Part shown: piece after piece, positions 63,152-64,000 of the stretch
How positions within the stretch are numbered: position 1 is the stretch's first letter
Layout: each line of letters starts with the position of its first letter
Origin: Alloboseaceae bacterium BT-24-1
Lineage (GTDB): Bacteria; Pseudomonadota; Alphaproteobacteria; Rhizobiales; Beijerinckiaceae
Length of the DNA stretch: 64,000 nt
Direction: 5' to 3'
NCBI GenBank assembly: GCA_025846845.1
Contig: JAOYTL010000002.1
Location: 62,001-126,000 of the forward strand
Translations under genes and position numbers: made by a program
The notes under the pieces: generated by a model
Databases searched by the model: none
What the model was told of the DNA's origin: nothing
The model's input: the letters and a program-made list of their open reading frames with translations, nothing else

Positions 63152-64000
63152 TCAGCCGCAGCACGGGCAGCCCGGGCCGAAGACGGCGCGGCTGCCCAAG
63201 GCCGCGAGCCTTCCGCGCCAGCCGGGGACATGCTCCTTGATGCGCGCCATCGTCTTCTCGCGGTCGAGGCGCGTCGGGCGGCCATCTTCCACGACGATCG
63301 CCCCGTCGACGATGCTCGTCACCACGTCGCTTGCCTTGGCGTAATAGACCAGCGCGGCGTAGTCGCCGTAATAGGGCTGGAGGTGCGGGCGGTCGATGTC
63401 GACCATGATCAGGTCGGCCTTCTTGCCCACCTCCAGCGAGCCGATCTCGTGCTCAAGGCCCATGACGCGGGCAGCGCCGATCGTGTGCAGTTCGAGCGCC
63501 TGGGCGCAGGAGAGGGCGGTCGGGCTTCCTAGGCGCAACCGCATGGCGTTCAGCGCGTTGCGCATGCCCTCGAACGGGTCGTTCAGCATCCAGTCGGTGG
63601 CGAAGCCGGCCCTGATGCCGCGCGCCATGATGTCTTCGAGCGGCGGATAGCGGCCGCGACGCGGATAGATCGTCGGGCAGTGCGCGTAAGCCGCGCCGCT
63701 CTCCTGGACGGCGTCGAGATCGCCCGTGCCGGCGAAGACGAGATGGGCGAGCACGACATCCGGGCCGAGCATGCCGACATCCCTGAGGAGTTCGACCGGG
63801 CCGCAGCCATGGGTCGCCTTGATCTGCTCGACCTCGGCGGCGCTCTGGGCGGCGTGAATGTGCATGCCGATGCCGAGCCGGGTCGCCTCGGCGCGGGCGG
63901 CGCGCAGGAGCTCCGCCGAGCAGGTGTCGGTGGCATGCGTGCCGATGCGCGTGGTGATGCGGCCATCGGCGGCGCCATGCCAGTGCTCGGCGAAGGCGAC
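63152..64000 (-). CDS. amidohydrolase-family deaminase/hydrolase (5' partial)
   Basis: The frame runs open to the right edge, so the N-terminal metal ligands lie outside. Visible: GMHIHAAQSAAEVEQIKATHGCGPVELLRDVGMLGPDVVLAHLV, HCPTIYPRRGRYPPLEDIMARGIRAGFATDW (Asp ligand), and the composite domain end (GSLEVGKKADLIMVDIDRPHLQPYY). The layout is that of the Atz/Trz/SsnA/MTA-SAH-deaminase group of cytosine-deaminase-like metal hydrolases. It ends in a cysteine-rich tail (GPGCPCCG). The substrate cannot be assigned. Confidence 0.85.
   Translation of the reverse strand, partial: VAFAEHWHGAADGRITTRIGTHATDTCSAELLRAARAEATRLGIGMHIHAAQSAAEVEQIKATHGCGPVELLRDVGMLGPDVVLAHLVFAGTGDLDAVQESGAAYAHCPTIYPRRGRYPPLEDIMARGIRAGFATDWMLNDPFEGMRNALNAMRLRLGSPTALSCAQALELHTIGAARVMGLEHEIGSLEVGKKADLIMVDIDRPHLQPYYGDYAALVYYAKASDVVTSIVDGAIVVEDGRPTRLDREKTMARIKEHVPGWRGRLAALGSRAVFGPGCPCCG

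Overview
The window is high-GC DNA that is almost fully coding, in short operons on both strands. It reads as the chromosome of an alphaproteobacterium of the order Hyphomicrobiales (Rhizobiales). Pointers are Irr with its HHH motif, a LsrB/VtlR-type LysR gene beside trxB, an Omp25/Omp31-type porin, a UbiK-YbjN-ProC gene order, MidA in an lgt-midA-pgeF operon, and RIME-like palindromic repeats. A Bosea-like organism is my best guess, but I cannot prove the genus from the sequence. No phage, transposase, CRISPR array, rRNA or tRNA was found. Both edges cut a gene: cytochrome b on the left and an amidohydrolase on the right.

Layout. 1-2.2 kb: cytochrome b and c1 of the bc1 complex, ending in a strong terminator. 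2.4-6 kb: methylthioadenosine salvage (mtnP, apt, mtnA and a FucA-like class II aldolase), which together read as a DHAP shunt. 6-14 kb: a diguanylate cyclase, a double-hotdog MaoC protein, ychF, pth, rplY and a GAF-GGDEF-EAL protein. 13.8-19.7 kb: queuosine genes (queC plus a VUT transporter), prs, a lipoprotein, ubiK, ybjN, proC and a TetR/COQ9-like gene. 19.8-22.2 kb: a Cache chemoreceptor translationally coupled to csaA. 22-26 kb: GST and PNPOx genes with two LysR regulators and a DUF1127 protein. 26-29 kb: an EnvZ/OmpR-like pair and a MarR gene divergent from a branched-chain aminotransferase gene. 30-35 kb: one long minus-strand operon uvrC-pgsA-moaD-moaE-DUF1176, although uvrC is set off by about 160 bp. 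35-38.7 kb: lgt-midA-pgeF. 39-45.3 kb: an HCCA isomerase, a pteridine-reductase-like SDR, a glycosyltransferase, a porin, a GST, rlmJ and a secreted RNase T2 with a small secreted partner. 45.5-47.5 kb: a less GC-rich accessory patch with a PAS-PAS-XRE fusion, an orphan small ORF and a probable AbcR-type sRNA. 47.5-56.2 kb: lsrB, trxB, an ELM1-family gene, an Lrp gene, a pair of paralogous secreted proteins, greA and carB. 56.5-64 kb: a methyltransferase, irr with an overlapping TPR-like gene, an ArsR/MFS divergent pair, and a small catabolic-looking locus (quinone oxidoreductase, RraA-like, LysR, amidohydrolase).

Most interesting points. (1) apt, mtnA and the FucA-like aldolase are packed with a 4-bp gap and a 4-bp overlap, so adenine recycling and the carbon shunt appear to be co-expressed. 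(2) Inverted-pair GC-rich palindromic elements sit between genes and also inside the reading frames of uvrC and midA, where they are translated. (3) An AbcR-like sRNA lies next to its presumed activator lsrB. (4) A PAS-PAS-XRE fusion regulator. (5) irr carries a Fur-box-like dyad and a coupled TPR-like partner of unknown role. (6) Two tandem paralogous secreted proteins, one a lipoprotein and one with a Tat-like signal, share a WYRPDV/NAQWI signature. (7) Several divergent regulator/target pairs have near-perfect operator dyads, notably the two identical-core sites of the ArsR/MFS pair.
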